A DNA stretch of 64,000 nucleotides from Oscillospiraceae bacterium. GTDB taxonomy: Bacteria > Bacillota > Clostridia > Oscillospirales > Ruminococcaceae. Position numbers and translations under genes: made by a program. The DNA lies in the NCBI GenBank assembly GCA_018110925.1, contig JAGAZJ010000018.1, forward strand, positions 62,001-126,000, read 5' to 3'. Under the pieces are notes generated by a model. The model ran no database searches and was not told the DNA's origin. It saw nothing but the letters and a program-made list of their open reading frames with translations. This document shows, one piece after another, positions 26,561 to 35,521 of the stretch (position 1 is the stretch's first letter; the number at the start of each line of letters is the position of its first letter).

Positions 26561-28960
26561 ATGATCCCATTGATAACAAAAGAGGACTTTGAAGAAAAGC
26601 TCCGCACCAAGCTGCAGGTGGACTTTAATGTCACACCCGTTGATGCATCCGATAACCAGATATATAAGGCTCTTTCCGCAGTAGTGGTGGAGCTTCTGCG
26701 TGCAAAGAGAAGAAAGTTCCGCAATCAGGTACACTCCGCAGGCAAGAAGGAGATATACTATCTCTCAATGGAATTTCTCATGGGTCGTTCCTTAAAGAAC
26801 AGCCTTCACAACCTTGAGATAAACGATATGGCTGAGGAGATACTGAAAAAGTGGGATGTGAACATAGACAGGATCTATGATTACGAGCCTGATGCAGGCC
26901 TCGGCAACGGCGGCCTCGGCAGACTTGCCGCCTGCTATCTTGATGGTCTTGCAACAGATGCGTATCCCGCAATGGGCTATTCCATATGCTATGAGTACGG
27001 CATATTCAAGCAGAAGCTGGAGGACGGCTGGCAGACGGAGTATCCCGACAACTGGCTGCCCGGCGGCGAAACATGGCTCGTACCCAAGACCGACAAGGCT
27101 GTTGAGATACACTTTGACGGCGAGCTCCATGAGTACTGGGACAATCAGTATCACCACATAGAGCACAAGAATTACAGCACGGTGCTCGCAGTTCCCTACG
27201 ATATGTATGTGCCCGGATATGACAGCAATGGCGTGTCTGTGCTCAGACTGTGGCAGGCAAAGGCTCCCAGCTTTGATATGAATATGTTCAATCAGGGCGA
27301 CTATGCGAAGGCTCTCAGCCAGAACACCGTTGCACAGGCCATATCAAAGGTGCTTTATCCCAACGACAATCATCTTGAGGGTAAGAGCCTGCGCTACCGT
27401 CAGCAGTACTTCCTGTGTGCGGCATCCATCGGTGATATAGTAAACCGCCACATGGCTGTATACGGTACGCTTGACAACTTCCATGAGAAAGTTGCGATAC
27501 ACATAAACGACACACACCCTACCCTTGCTATACCCGAACTCATGCGCATACTCCTTGATGACTGCGGATACAGCTGGGACAAGAGCTGGTATATCATCAC
27601 GAATACATTTGCGTACACAAACCACACTGTTATGGCGGAGGCTCTCGAAAAGTGGGACTGCAATCTTGTAAGATCCATCACACCGAGAATATTTGACATT
27701 ATATGTGAGATAAACCGCCGCTACTGCGAGGAGATACTCGACAGGACAAATGACGAGAACAGAGTGTCCAGAATGTCTATCATACAGAACAATATGATAC
27801 ACATGGCTCTGCTGTGCGTATGCGCTTCACACAGCGTAAACGGCGTTTCAAAGCTCCATTCTGAGATCATCAAGACCGATGTCTTTGCAAACGAGTACAG
27901 CTACACTCCCCACAAGTTCCAGAACGTCACCAACGGTATTGCATACAGACGCTGGCTGCTCCAGTCCAACCCCGGTCTTACTGCGATGCTTGAAAAGACC
28001 ATCGGCAACGGATTCAAGAAGAATGCTTCCGAGCTGGCAAAGCTTGCCAAGTTTGAGAACGACAAGAAGGTGCTCACTCAGCTCGCAAAGATAAAGCAGG
28101 ACAACAAGAAGCGCTTTGCGGACTATGTGAAGAAGACATACGGCAGAGTGCTTGACACAGAGTCCATATTCGATGTACAGGTAAAACGCCTGCATGAGTA
28201 CAAGAGACAGAATCTCAACGCTCTCAACATCATAGCGGAGTACAACGCCCTGCTTGAAAATCCCGATATGGACTATCAGCCCAAGACATATATCTTTGCC
28301 GCAAAGGCGGCTCCCGGCTATTATCTTGCAAAGCAGATAATCAAGATGATATGGGCTCTGGGCGAGGAGATAAGAAAGAATCCCGTCATCAGCAAGAAGC
28401 TGCAGGTAATATTCCTGGAGGACTATTGCGTTACACTGTCAGAGCTTCTCATGCCTGCGGCAGATGTATCCGAGCAGATCTCCCTTGCGGGCACTGAGGC
28501 GTCGGGTACGGGCAATATGAAGCTAATGCTCAACGGTGCAGTCACACTCGGCACTCTTGACGGCGCAAATGTCGAGATAAAGGAGCAGGTGGGCAATGAC
28601 AACATTGTCATCTTCGGCATGAATGCGGATGAAGTCCTTGCAAAGAAGGCTCAGGGCTATCGTCCCGAGGATTACTTCAACAACAATGAGACCATACGCA
28701 AGGCTGTGAACAAGATGTACAGCGGCATAAACGGATGCACCTTTGAGGAGGTCGCAAACACCCTCAGAAACAAGGACCCATATATGGTATTCGCTGACTT
28801 TGACTCATATCAGAGCGCACAGCAGTACATATCCGTCTGCTATCGTGACAAGGAGAAGTGGGGCAGGATGTCGCTCAACAACATAGCTCACGCAGGCACT
28901 TTCTCCGCAGACAGAGCGGTGGATGAATATGCAAGGAACATCTGGAGACTTACCAAGTGA
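26561..28960 (+). CDS. glgP: Glycogen/starch/alpha-glucan phosphorylase
   Basis: 799 residues. Removes glucose 1-phosphate from the non-reducing end of glycogen or maltodextrin with phosphate and PLP. Family 35 glycosyltransferase signatures are complete: YYLSMEFLMGRSL, LGNGGLGRLAACYLDGLAT, YEYGIFKQ, and the PLP-lysine segment EASGTGNMKLMLNGAVTLGTLDGANVE (about 40 residues from position 660). ATG 26561 with AGGAG is chosen; the in-frame ATG at 26510 coincides with the predicted transcription start. A single-gene unit, implying storage-glycogen or imported glucan turnover. Confidence 0.95.
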   Translation: MIPLITKEDFEEKLRTKLQVDFNVTPVDASDNQIYKALSAVVVELLRAKRRKFRNQVHSAGKKEIYYLSMEFLMGRSLKNSLHNLEINDMAEEILKKWDVNIDRIYDYEPDAGLGNGGLGRLAACYLDGLATDAYPAMGYSICYEYGIFKQKLEDGWQTEYPDNWLPGGETWLVPKTDKAVEIHFDGELHEYWDNQYHHIEHKNYSTVLAVPYDMYVPGYDSNGVSVLRLWQAKAPSFDMNMFNQGDYAKALSQNTVAQAISKVLYPNDNHLEGKSLRYRQQYFLCAASIGDIVNRHMAVYGTLDNFHEKVAIHINDTHPTLAIPELMRILLDDCGYSWDKSWYIITNTFAYTNHTVMAEALEKWDCNLVRSITPRIFDIICEINRRYCEEILDRTNDENRVSRMSIIQNNMIHMALLCVCASHSVNGVSKLHSEIIKTDVFANEYSYTPHKFQNVTNGIAYRRWLLQSNPGLTAMLEKTIGNGFKKNASELAKLAKFENDKKVLTQLAKIKQDNKKRFADYVKKTYGRVLDTESIFDVQVKRLHEYKRQNLNALNIIAEYNALLENPDMDYQPKTYIFAAKAAPGYYLAKQIIKMIWALGEEIRKNPVISKKLQVIFLEDYCVTLSELLMPAADVSEQISLAGTEASGTGNMKLMLNGAVTLGTLDGANVEIKEQVGNDNIVIFGMNADEVLAKKAQGYRPEDYFNNNETIRKAVNKMYSGINGCTFEEVANTLRNKDPYMVFADFDSYQSAQQYISVCYRDKEKWGRMSLNNIAHAGTFSADRAVDEYARNIWRLTK

Positions 28961-28968
28961 TATACGCA

Positions 28969-28994
28969 GGGACGCCTGTTCGGCGTCCCTTTTT
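28969..28994 (+). terminator. Terminator after glgP
   Basis: AGGGACGCC, short loop, GGCGTCCCT and T5. Its tail runs directly into the TTAATCT repeats. Confidence 0.93.
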
Positions 28995-29021
28995 AATCTG
29001 ATTTTAATCTTATTCTAATCT
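28993..29021 (+). repeat. Three TTAATCT-type direct repeats with 11-bp period
   Basis: TTAATCT at 28993 and 29004 and CTAATCT at 29015 recur exactly every 11 bp, the spacing bound by OmpR/PhoB-type response regulators. They end 8 bp before the -35 box of the promoter at 29030-29058. A related motif occurs at 14028-14060. Confidence 0.6.
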
Positions 29022-29029
29022 CGTTTAAA

Positions 29030-29058
29030 TTGTATTATTCCGCTATATGTGGTAAAAT
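29030..29058 (+). promoter_or_regulatory. Promoter of small-protein gene at 29173
   Basis: TTGTAT (29030-29035), 17 nt, TAAAAT (29053-29058). The weak -35 fits activation from the repeats upstream. Confidence 0.55.
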
Positions 29059-29172
29059 TACATACAGTAAACGACATAAGTGCATCGACCGCAAAAAGGT
29101 ATATCGTGATTTGCAGATGATGGATGAAGAATAGTCTCGTTTACCGTGAATAATCCTATGGGGGGTAATATC

Positions 29173-29355
29173 ATGGATAATAAGAAGTCAGGTGTTCAGA
29201 AGGTCGCTGATGTGTGTGTCAGCGTTATCAAGGCTATCGGTGCGGGCATAAAGTTCATCGTTGACAATATAGATCCGTCAGATGAGCTTATCAAGGTCAA
29301 TATGCCCTATTCAAGACAGAGCTACGCTGAGAAGGCAAGAAACTCACATAAGTGA
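29173..29355 (+). CDS. Small protein of unknown function, amphipathic helix
   Basis: 60 residues. Not recognised. ATG 29173 follows GGGGGG by 7 nt, a strong site; the GTG at 29146 upstream overlaps it. Residues 9-33 (VQKVADVCVSVIKAIGAGIKFI plus VDN) form one uninterrupted amphipathic to hydrophobic helix, followed by a charged polar tail ending NSHK; no signal peptide. It could be membrane associated. It has its own regulated-looking promoter and a strong terminator, so it is a deliberate monocistronic unit rather than a random frame. Confidence 0.7.
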   Translation: MDNKKSGVQKVADVCVSVIKAIGAGIKFIVDNIDPSDELIKVNMPYSRQSYAEKARNSHK

Positions 29356-29374
29356 TACGATGAAACAGTGCGAA

Positions 29375-29404
29375 ACGGCGAGGTTCACCCCTCGCCGTGT
29401 TTGT
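29375..29404 (+). terminator. Terminator after small-protein gene
   Basis: ACGGCGAGG (29375-29383), 6-nt loop, CCTCGCCGT (29390-29398), then GTTTGT. Confidence 0.75.
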
Positions 29405-29421
29405 ATCATGTCCGAAGTGCC

Positions 29422-31497
29422 TTATCTCTTTCCTGCGCTTACAGAATAGCTGTATATCAGGTGGAGAGCCTCTTCTCTGGTGATGATGTGGTCGGGTGCG
29501 AAATCCTCGTCCACAACTCCGAGTGCGTATGCAACTGCTATCGTGCCGTAGTCCTTGTCGTCGGACTTTACGTTCTTCACGGGTACGGAGTATATTCCCT
29601 TCAGCTCTGCCGCATCGCTGAGTCTTGCTGCACTGACAAAGCCTGTTGCCGCATCCAGTGAATTAACGGTGGAGCTGTCTTTGCCCTTTTCGCCCTTTGC
29701 GGAGTAGAGGATGGGATCCCAGTTGCCCACATTCTGGAGCAGGTCGCTGAATTCATCCTGAGTGATGTTTTTCTGAGGTTCAAGCTTGTCATTGCCTGTT
29801 ATGTCCACACCATAGGTGTAGAGAGCGATTATCTCGTCCTTGTAGGGGGAGCTTTCTATATCGGTGTAGGGGCAGGCCGTGTTCTTGTCGGCAGGCTTGC
29901 CCTCATAGTCGCAAAGCTCACCTGTAACGGCATTGATATACCATGTGTCCATCGAATAGGTGAGATACAGGTGCGACTTGCCTGTGAGGTCTGCAAATCC
30001 GTCATATCCGAGGGTGAGATCCTTCTGTTCAAGGAGTCTTTCCATAGCTCTGTCTGCGGATATTATTCTGCCGTCACCGAAATCCACCTTTTCGGTGTAG
30101 GTGTAGTTGAAACTGGTGATCTCATTGTTGCCGTTGACTGTGATATAGAGATCGTTGTCATTTACGAGAATATTGTTCTCATATCTGTTGAAGGTGAGCG
30201 ACCTTGAACCGTCATAATCGTTATTGTCAGCAGGCGTTGACAGCCTGTACTTTACAGCATTGCCGCCGAGATAATAGCTGACTGCTTCCTTTGCGACAGC
30301 CGCCGCTGTCTCGTTGTCGGGCGTGCCGTAATTGCCGTTGGAGTCGTAACGGTAGAAGGAGTATATTTGTCCCGTTACGGCATCGGCAGATACAGAGCAG
30401 TATACGTCCTCATCTTCGGTGTTTATGATGTATGAAGCGTTTATTACGAACTTGCTCTTGTCATCGTAGGAGCGTGATACAGAAAAGCTGTCTGTGTGAT
30501 AGCGTGCTGTGATGCCGAGATAAGGATCTGCTTCAACGATCTTTCTGAACTGTTCGGAGGTGAGCTTTCCCTTGAGTGCATCTGCCTCTTCCTGCTCCTC
30601 TTCAGACAGCTCATAATCTTCGTTGCCTGCACCCGATCCCATGCCGTAACCTTTTGCGTAATCTGCGGCTTTCGGCGCATAATATGTGTCGGTGTCGTTA
30701 TACTTTTTAAGGTCGTCCTTCAGAGCGCTTGTATCACCCGTAACAGCATCATAAACAAGGTCATCATTCGTGGAGTATCTGACAAAGGCGGTCTTCTTTC
30801 CGCTCTTGTCGGTGCTTATGAAGTATGAGGGAACGGGCTTGACGTCCTTTTTGTACTTTTCCTTTATCGCCTGCTGTGATAATGCCTTGGCAGGGTCAAT
30901 GAAGACCGCATCATTGTACCATGTGCAGTAAAAGCTTGACAGCTCGCCTGTGTACTTGTCGAGCACTACCGCTATGTCATTCACCTTTACGGGCACGTCA
31001 CGGCAGATACGCTCAAATGAGAGGGTGACCGTATTGGATGAGAGCTGACTGTCAGTGTCGGTCAGGCGGTATCTGCCCGCCGCTTCCGGGATCAGCTTGT
31101 TTATGACCGCCTTAGCCTTGCTTTCAAGCTGTGCATCGGTGTAGGGCGAGATGCCGGCACCTCTGGCGTTGCTGCGCTTGTAGATATAGCAGGATGTGAT
31201 CATGCCGTCACATACGGATACGCTCACGGAGCTGTTGCTGTTTTTGGCGTTCCAATACAGGTCATATGTCTTTTTGCCGTTTGACTCGTTGATGCTGCTG
31301 GTGAAGTCATTGCATTCCGCAGGTATGTCAATACGGGAGCGGGCAAGCTTTACTGCCTCTGTCATACCGTCTGAATGGTCGTCGGAAACCGCTGTCACCG
31401 CATCGGTCTTGACATCTGCACTGACATTCACTGCCGATACCAGGCAGGACACAGCTGCCACGGCAGCCATTCCGGCGCATATTACCCTCTTGTTCAT
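29422..31497 (-). CDS. Secreted YcdB/YcdC-like (PepSY-type repeat) protein with SLH-like C-terminus
   Basis: 691 residues. ATG 31497 after AAAGGGG begins a Sec signal peptide (MNKRVICAGMAAVAAVSCLV, cleavage near SADVKT); the longer frame adds 35 non-signal residues. The body (about 60-540) contains repeated PepSY/YcdB-like modules with the pattern 'VNDIAVVLDKYTGELSSFY' and 'VTGQIYSFY', then about residues 570-691 hold two SLH-like segments (KDEIIALYTYGVDITG..., YGTIAVAYALGVVDEDFAP..ITREEAL) that would bind cell-wall polymer. Exported, wall-associated, function unknown, possibly protease inhibition or wall maintenance. No downstream partner. Confidence 0.82.
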   Translation of the reverse strand: MNKRVICAGMAAVAAVSCLVSAVNVSADVKTDAVTAVSDDHSDGMTEAVKLARSRIDIPAECNDFTSSINESNGKKTYDLYWNAKNSNSSVSVSVCDGMITSCYIYKRSNARGAGISPYTDAQLESKAKAVINKLIPEAAGRYRLTDTDSQLSSNTVTLSFERICRDVPVKVNDIAVVLDKYTGELSSFYCTWYNDAVFIDPAKALSQQAIKEKYKKDVKPVPSYFISTDKSGKKTAFVRYSTNDDLVYDAVTGDTSALKDDLKKYNDTDTYYAPKAADYAKGYGMGSGAGNEDYELSEEEQEEADALKGKLTSEQFRKIVEADPYLGITARYHTDSFSVSRSYDDKSKFVINASYIINTEDEDVYCSVSADAVTGQIYSFYRYDSNGNYGTPDNETAAAVAKEAVSYYLGGNAVKYRLSTPADNNDYDGSRSLTFNRYENNILVNDNDLYITVNGNNEITSFNYTYTEKVDFGDGRIISADRAMERLLEQKDLTLGYDGFADLTGKSHLYLTYSMDTWYINAVTGELCDYEGKPADKNTACPYTDIESSPYKDEIIALYTYGVDITGNDKLEPQKNITQDEFSDLLQNVGNWDPILYSAKGEKGKDSSTVNSLDAATGFVSAARLSDAAELKGIYSVPVKNVKSDDKDYGTIAVAYALGVVDEDFAPDHIITREEALHLIYSYSVSAGKR

Positions 31498-31715
31498 ATG
31501 TATGCCCCTTTCAAAAAATAGTCTTCTGATATATATACAATTCAGGATGCCTTTATTTTTCATTTCCACAAAAAATTTTTCATATATCCTGCATCCATCC
31601 AATCAGGTCGGGCACAGTCCGTTAAGACTCATCGCCATTGAGCGTTCAGAGCCGTTCAAGCCGATGCGGTAATATATACCACCCTGCCCAATATACAGTA
31701 TATCACATGAGAGGA

Positions 31716-31778
31716 TAAAAAGCAATAGTCTCATACATTTCCCGACCAAACATATCACCGGGAAGAGCATGAGACTAT
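31716..31778 (-). terminator. Terminator after Na+/solute symporter gene
   Basis: ATAGTCTCAT (minus strand from 31778) pairs with ATGAGACTAT (ending 31725), with inner TTCCCG/CGGGAA pairing; TGCTTTTT follows. The remaining bases 31498-31715 contain AT-rich sequence likely including the YcdB-like gene promoter, which I cannot place. Confidence 0.8.
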
Positions 31779-31799
31779 CGTCAAAAACACTCTGTCGTA

Positions 31800-33350
31800 T
31801 TATTCAAAGCACTTGAATGCCTGTATGCCTGCTTCTGTCTCTTTCTTGCCTGTGAGAGCGCTCACTATAGGGCAGAGAACGAGCGTGGAGAGCATCGTGA
31901 ACGCACCGCAGTTGAGGGGCGACATGATGTTGAGTCTCCAGCCGAGAGCCTTGACAGCATCGGTCACAGCAGGGAACCAGCCCATGCTGAAAAGTGCCGT
32001 GTGTATCAGGGTTATGCCGACGCCCCAGATAAAGCAGAAGGCAACAGCGGGCTTTGTGACCTTCTTTGAGAAAAGACCCCAGAGGAAGGGCGCAAGGAAC
32101 GCACCTGCAAGAGCACCCCATGATATAGACATCAGCGTGGTGATATATGCGTTCTTGTTCATGGCAAGGACAACGGAGAGCACCAGGAATGCCACGATGA
32201 AAAATCTTATCATGAGCACCTGCTTCTTGTCATCCATATCCTTTTTAAAGGGCTTGATAAGGTCTATCGTAAGGGTCGAACTGGATGTGAGCACAAGAGA
32301 GGAAAGTGTAGACATCGAAGCTGAGAGCACCAGTACCACCACAAGACCGAGGAGTGCTTCCGGAAGAGCCTCGTTGAGCATTGCGGGAACTATGGCGTCG
32401 AATTCGGGCTTGCCGTTGGGGAGAACGTTCAGTGTCGTCTTGCCTGCCTCACCCGTGAGTGTGGCATAAAGTCTGCCGAAGCCGCCGAGAAAGTATGAGC
32501 CGCCTGCCACGACTACCGCAAATATGGTGGATATTATGCTTCCTCTTGTGATGGCCGCATCGTCCTTTATGGCGTAGAACTTCTGCACCATCTGAGGCAG
32601 TCCCCATGTACCGAGGGATGTGAGTATCACAACGCCGATAAGGTTTATGGGGTCGGGGCCGCCTATGGAGTTGTAAACACCTGTCATGCCCTTGTCGTCG
32701 GGGATGGCGCCGAGAGCCGCAACTGCGTTGGAGAGACCGCCCTTGTAGTTTATCGCACAGGCTACGACCGCAAGTATGCCCACAAGCATGATTATGCCCT
32801 GGATAAAGTCATTGAGGGCTGTTGCCTTGTATCCGCCGAGGATGACATACACAGCCGTGAAGAACGCCATTATTATGATACAGGCGGAATAGGGTACATG
32901 GAAGGCTGACTCGAACAGTCTTGACAGACCGTTGTAAACAGATGCGGTGTAGGGGATGAGGAATATGAATATGATCGAGGCTGAGGCAATTTTCAGTGCC
33001 TTTGAGTCATATCTTTTCTCAAAGAATTCGGGCATCGTGGAAGCGTTGAGGAACTTGCTCATGTTTCTTGTCCTCTTGCCAAGTACTATCCACGCAAGCA
33101 GAGAGCCGATGACGGCGTTCCCTATGCCTATCCAGGTGGCTGACATACCGTAGCTCCAGCCGAACTGCCCTGCATAGCCGATGAATACGACCGCAGAGAA
33201 ATATGATGTGCCGTATGCGAATGCAGTGAACCACGGACCAATCGCGCGACCGCCCAGTACGAAATCATTAACGTTTGATGTGGTCTTTCGGCAGTATACT
33301 CCTATGCCCAGCATGAGCACCAGATACGCCGCAAGGATTATCCAAAGCAT
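31800..33350 (-). CDS. Sodium/solute symporter (SSS family), PutP-like
   Basis: 516 residues with about 13 transmembrane segments. Family signatures include NDFVLGGRAIGPWFTAFAYGTSYFSAVVFIGYAGQ at residues about 28-62 and GLPQMVQKFYAIKD near 250, the LeuT-fold Na+ symporter pattern. It imports an organic solute (proline, pantothenate or a carboxylate are typical) with Na+. AAAGGAG precedes the ATG. A single-gene unit; the region upstream carries three 16-bp repeats (33375-33422). No metabolic neighbour identifies the substrate. Confidence 0.93.
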   Translation of the reverse strand: MLWIILAAYLVLMLGIGVYCRKTTSNVNDFVLGGRAIGPWFTAFAYGTSYFSAVVFIGYAGQFGWSYGMSATWIGIGNAVIGSLLAWIVLGKRTRNMSKFLNASTMPEFFEKRYDSKALKIASASIIFIFLIPYTASVYNGLSRLFESAFHVPYSACIIIMAFFTAVYVILGGYKATALNDFIQGIIMLVGILAVVACAINYKGGLSNAVAALGAIPDDKGMTGVYNSIGGPDPINLIGVVILTSLGTWGLPQMVQKFYAIKDDAAITRGSIISTIFAVVVAGGSYFLGGFGRLYATLTGEAGKTTLNVLPNGKPEFDAIVPAMLNEALPEALLGLVVVLVLSASMSTLSSLVLTSSSTLTIDLIKPFKKDMDDKKQVLMIRFFIVAFLVLSVVLAMNKNAYITTLMSISWGALAGAFLAPFLWGLFSKKVTKPAVAFCFIWGVGITLIHTALFSMGWFPAVTDAVKALGWRLNIMSPLNCGAFTMLSTLVLCPIVSALTGKKETEAGIQAFKCFE

Positions 33351-33374
33351 TGATATTACTCCTTTAACTTTTTA

Positions 33375-33422
33375 CTTTAAATTCCCATTACTTTAAACAC
33401 CCGTGGCTTTAAACCGTTAAAG
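33375..33422 (-). repeat. Three tandem 16-bp repeats upstream of symporter gene
   Basis: CTTTAAA begins at 33375, 33391 and 33407 (plus strand), exactly 16 bp apart; the first two copies also share CCC at the same offset. A fourth CTTTAA at 33362 overlaps the ribosome binding site. They lie between the preceding terminator and the symporter start, so may be operator sites. Confidence 0.5.
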
Positions 33423-33431
33423 TCACATTCT

Positions 33432-33470
33432 CAAAAACACGCAAGCGATCTGAAAGCACAAACCGCTTGC
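33432..33470 (-). terminator. Terminator after paaK-ACT unit
   Basis: Minus strand GCAAGCG (33470-33464), 16-nt loop, CGCTTGC (33447-33441), then GTGTTTTTG. Confidence 0.85.
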
Positions 33471-33493
33471 ACGTTATGATAATGTTTCAGTCG

Positions 33494-33916
33494 TTACATA
33501 TTGTATACTTCCGAAGCGGAGAGCACGCTGAACTGGCCTGCTTCTAGCAGAAGCTGCTCGCTCTTGGCATCATCGGATGTCTTTATGACGACAGCTGCAT
33601 CAGCGCCCGAATTGAGGGCATACATATACTTTATGTCGATACCGTTGTCGGAGAGGAGCTTTGAGAGCTTGTTGAGCATACCGAAGTGGTGAACGAGCTT
33701 TATAGCCGTAACATCGGTGAGCATAGCGGAGAATCCGGCATCGCCAAGAACTTCAACTGCCTGAGCGGGCTGTGATACGATCATTCGGAGCATTCCGTAT
33801 TCGCCCGTGTCCGAAAGGCTCAGACAAACGATGTTTATACCGTTCTGGCTGAGTATCTCAGTGACCTGTTCAAGTCTGCCTATGCGATTTTCAATAAATA
33901 CTGTGAGCTGTTTCAT
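33494..33916 (-). CDS. Tandem ACT-domain protein
   Basis: 140 residues made of two ACT repeats (about 3-68 and 70-138), each with the regulatory small-molecule-binding pattern (LTVFIENRIGRLEQVTEILSQNGINI in the first; HHFGMLNKLSKLLSDNGIDIKYMYAL in the second). No catalytic domain. It overlaps the paaK stop by one base (TGATG). Such genes accompany phenylacetate-CoA ligase in many anaerobes and are presumed to sense an amino acid or aryl acid. Preceded by no separate promoter. Confidence 0.88.
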   Translation of the reverse strand: MKQLTVFIENRIGRLEQVTEILSQNGINIVCLSLSDTGEYGMLRMIVSQPAQAVEVLGDAGFSAMLTDVTAIKLVHHFGMLNKLSKLLSDNGIDIKYMYALNSGADAAVVIKTSDDAKSEQLLLEAGQFSVLSASEVYNM

Positions 33917-35226
33917 CAGGTTAGCCCCTTTCTGTTATCGGTCACACGCTTTGCCTTGCCCTCAAAGCGCTTGAGTGTATGCGGTGATTCAAGGACTATC
34001 TTTGCATCAAGTCCGAGCATGGTGCGAAGGCTGGATTTGAGCTTTGCTTTTATCTTTTCAAGCTCAGCCACATCGTCAGTCATCTTGTCGGGAGCAAGCT
34101 CGACCTTTATGGTGAGTATATCGGAGTGATCCTTTCTGTCCACGATTATCTCGTAGTGAGGGCCTATCTCCTCGGTGCGCAGGAGAACTTCCTCAATCTG
34201 GCTGGGGAAGACGTTAACGCCTCTTATCTTGAGCATATCGTCCGTGCGTCCGTCGAGTATATCCATTCTTGCGGTCGTTCTGCCGCACTTGCAGGGCTCA
34301 TAGAAGATCTTTGTTATATCCCTTGTGCGGTATCTGATGAGGGGGAGTGCTTCCTTGGTAAGACAGGTGACCACAAGCTCGCCCTTTTCGCCTGCGGGGA
34401 GGACTTCGCCCGTTTCAGGATCTATTATCTCACAGATGAAGTGATCCTCGTTTATGTGCATACCGCAAAGCTCGGTACATTCGCCCGATATGCCGGGACC
34501 CATGAGCTCGCTCATGCCGTAGTTCTGTGTAACACAGAGCTTATCGCCGTAGAGCTTCTTCATTTCCTCTCGCATAGGCTCTGTCATCAGCTCACTGCCC
34601 ACAAGGGCTGTGCGCAGACCAAGATCTGTGCGTGGGTTGAGACCCAGCTGTGTAGCGACCTCACCTATCCTGAGCGCATATGAGGGAGTTGCAACGAGGA
34701 GTGTTGATCCGTAGTCCTTCATATACATTATCTGCTTCTCGGTATTTCCCGTGGAGGAGGGGATTATGCACGCACCGACTCTTTCAAGTCCCTTGTGCAG
34801 TCCGAGTGCTCCCGTGAACATACCGTAGCCGAAGCATATCTGACATACATCGTCTGCCTGTGCGCCGCCCGCAACGGCAAGCCTTGCCACACATTCAGCC
34901 CATGTCTCAAGATCCTTCTTGGTGTATCCCACGACCGTAGGCTTGCCCGTCGTGCCGGAGGAAGCATGGATTCTTGCAAGTTTGCTCTTGTCAACGGCAA
35001 ACAGTCCGAAAGGATAGTTGTCTCTGAAATCCTGCTTTGTGGTGAACGGCAGTCTTTTAAGGTCGTCAAGTGTCTTTATGTCATCAGGCTTTATCCCTGC
35101 GTCGTCCATTTTCTTTCTGTACGGCTCAACGTTGTCGTAAACGTAGTGTACGAGCTTTACGAGCCTTTCTGTCTGGATACGCTCTATCTCCTCACGGGAG
35201 AGCGTTTCCTCCTTTGCCCATATCAT
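33916..35226 (-). CDS. paaK: Phenylacetate-CoA ligase
   Basis: ANL-superfamily aryl-acid ligase making phenylacetyl-CoA (or a related aryl-CoA) with ATP. Signatures: HASSGTTGKPTVVGYTKKDL (P-loop), QNYGMSELMGPG (A5) and the short C-terminal domain with GVNVFPSQIEEVLL. ATG 35226 with GGGAGG 7 nt upstream is chosen over the TTG at 35241. 436 residues. In amino-acid-fermenting bacteria PaaK works with indolepyruvate/phenylpyruvate oxidoreductases (iorAB); none is near here, so the acid source is open. Co-transcribed with the ACT gene. Confidence 0.93.
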   Translation of the reverse strand: MIWAKEETLSREEIERIQTERLVKLVHYVYDNVEPYRKKMDDAGIKPDDIKTLDDLKRLPFTTKQDFRDNYPFGLFAVDKSKLARIHASSGTTGKPTVVGYTKKDLETWAECVARLAVAGGAQADDVCQICFGYGMFTGALGLHKGLERVGACIIPSSTGNTEKQIMYMKDYGSTLLVATPSYALRIGEVATQLGLNPRTDLGLRTALVGSELMTEPMREEMKKLYGDKLCVTQNYGMSELMGPGISGECTELCGMHINEDHFICEIIDPETGEVLPAGEKGELVVTCLTKEALPLIRYRTRDITKIFYEPCKCGRTTARMDILDGRTDDMLKIRGVNVFPSQIEEVLLRTEEIGPHYEIIVDRKDHSDILTIKVELAPDKMTDDVAELEKIKAKLKSSLRTMLGLDAKIVLESPHTLKRFEGKAKRVTDNRKGLT

Positions 35227-35295
35227 CGGATGACCTCCCAATATCTGTGTAACTGCGGCACAGCAGACAACGATACTCCACTGTACACATATATT

Positions 35296-35324
35296 AAAGT
35301 ATCATATACAGCGGATTTTGTCAA
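35296..35324 (-). promoter_or_regulatory. paaK promoter
   Basis: Minus strand TTGACA (35324-35319), 17 nt, TACTTT (35301-35296), preceded by TGA giving extended -10 character. Confidence 0.65.
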
Positions 35325-35450
35325 CCTATAATTTCAATAATTTTACACCGCAAATTTCGGGAATTTGACCATTGTATGAAAACCGCTCTGCTGCACAGCT
35401 GTTGTAAAGCGACCGCCAGAATACGGGCAGGCTTTTTGTCATCCGTTCTC

Positions 35451-35479
35451 TTGCATTATCCTGCTGTATATGCTATACT
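35451..35479 (+). promoter_or_regulatory. upp promoter
   Basis: TTGCAT (35451-35456), 17 nt, TATACT (35474-35479). Bases 35325-35450 between the divergent promoters show no other feature. Confidence 0.75.
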
Positions 35480-35521
35480 TTTACAAATACAGTTACTGCG
35501 GAAAGACAGGAGATGTGAACC

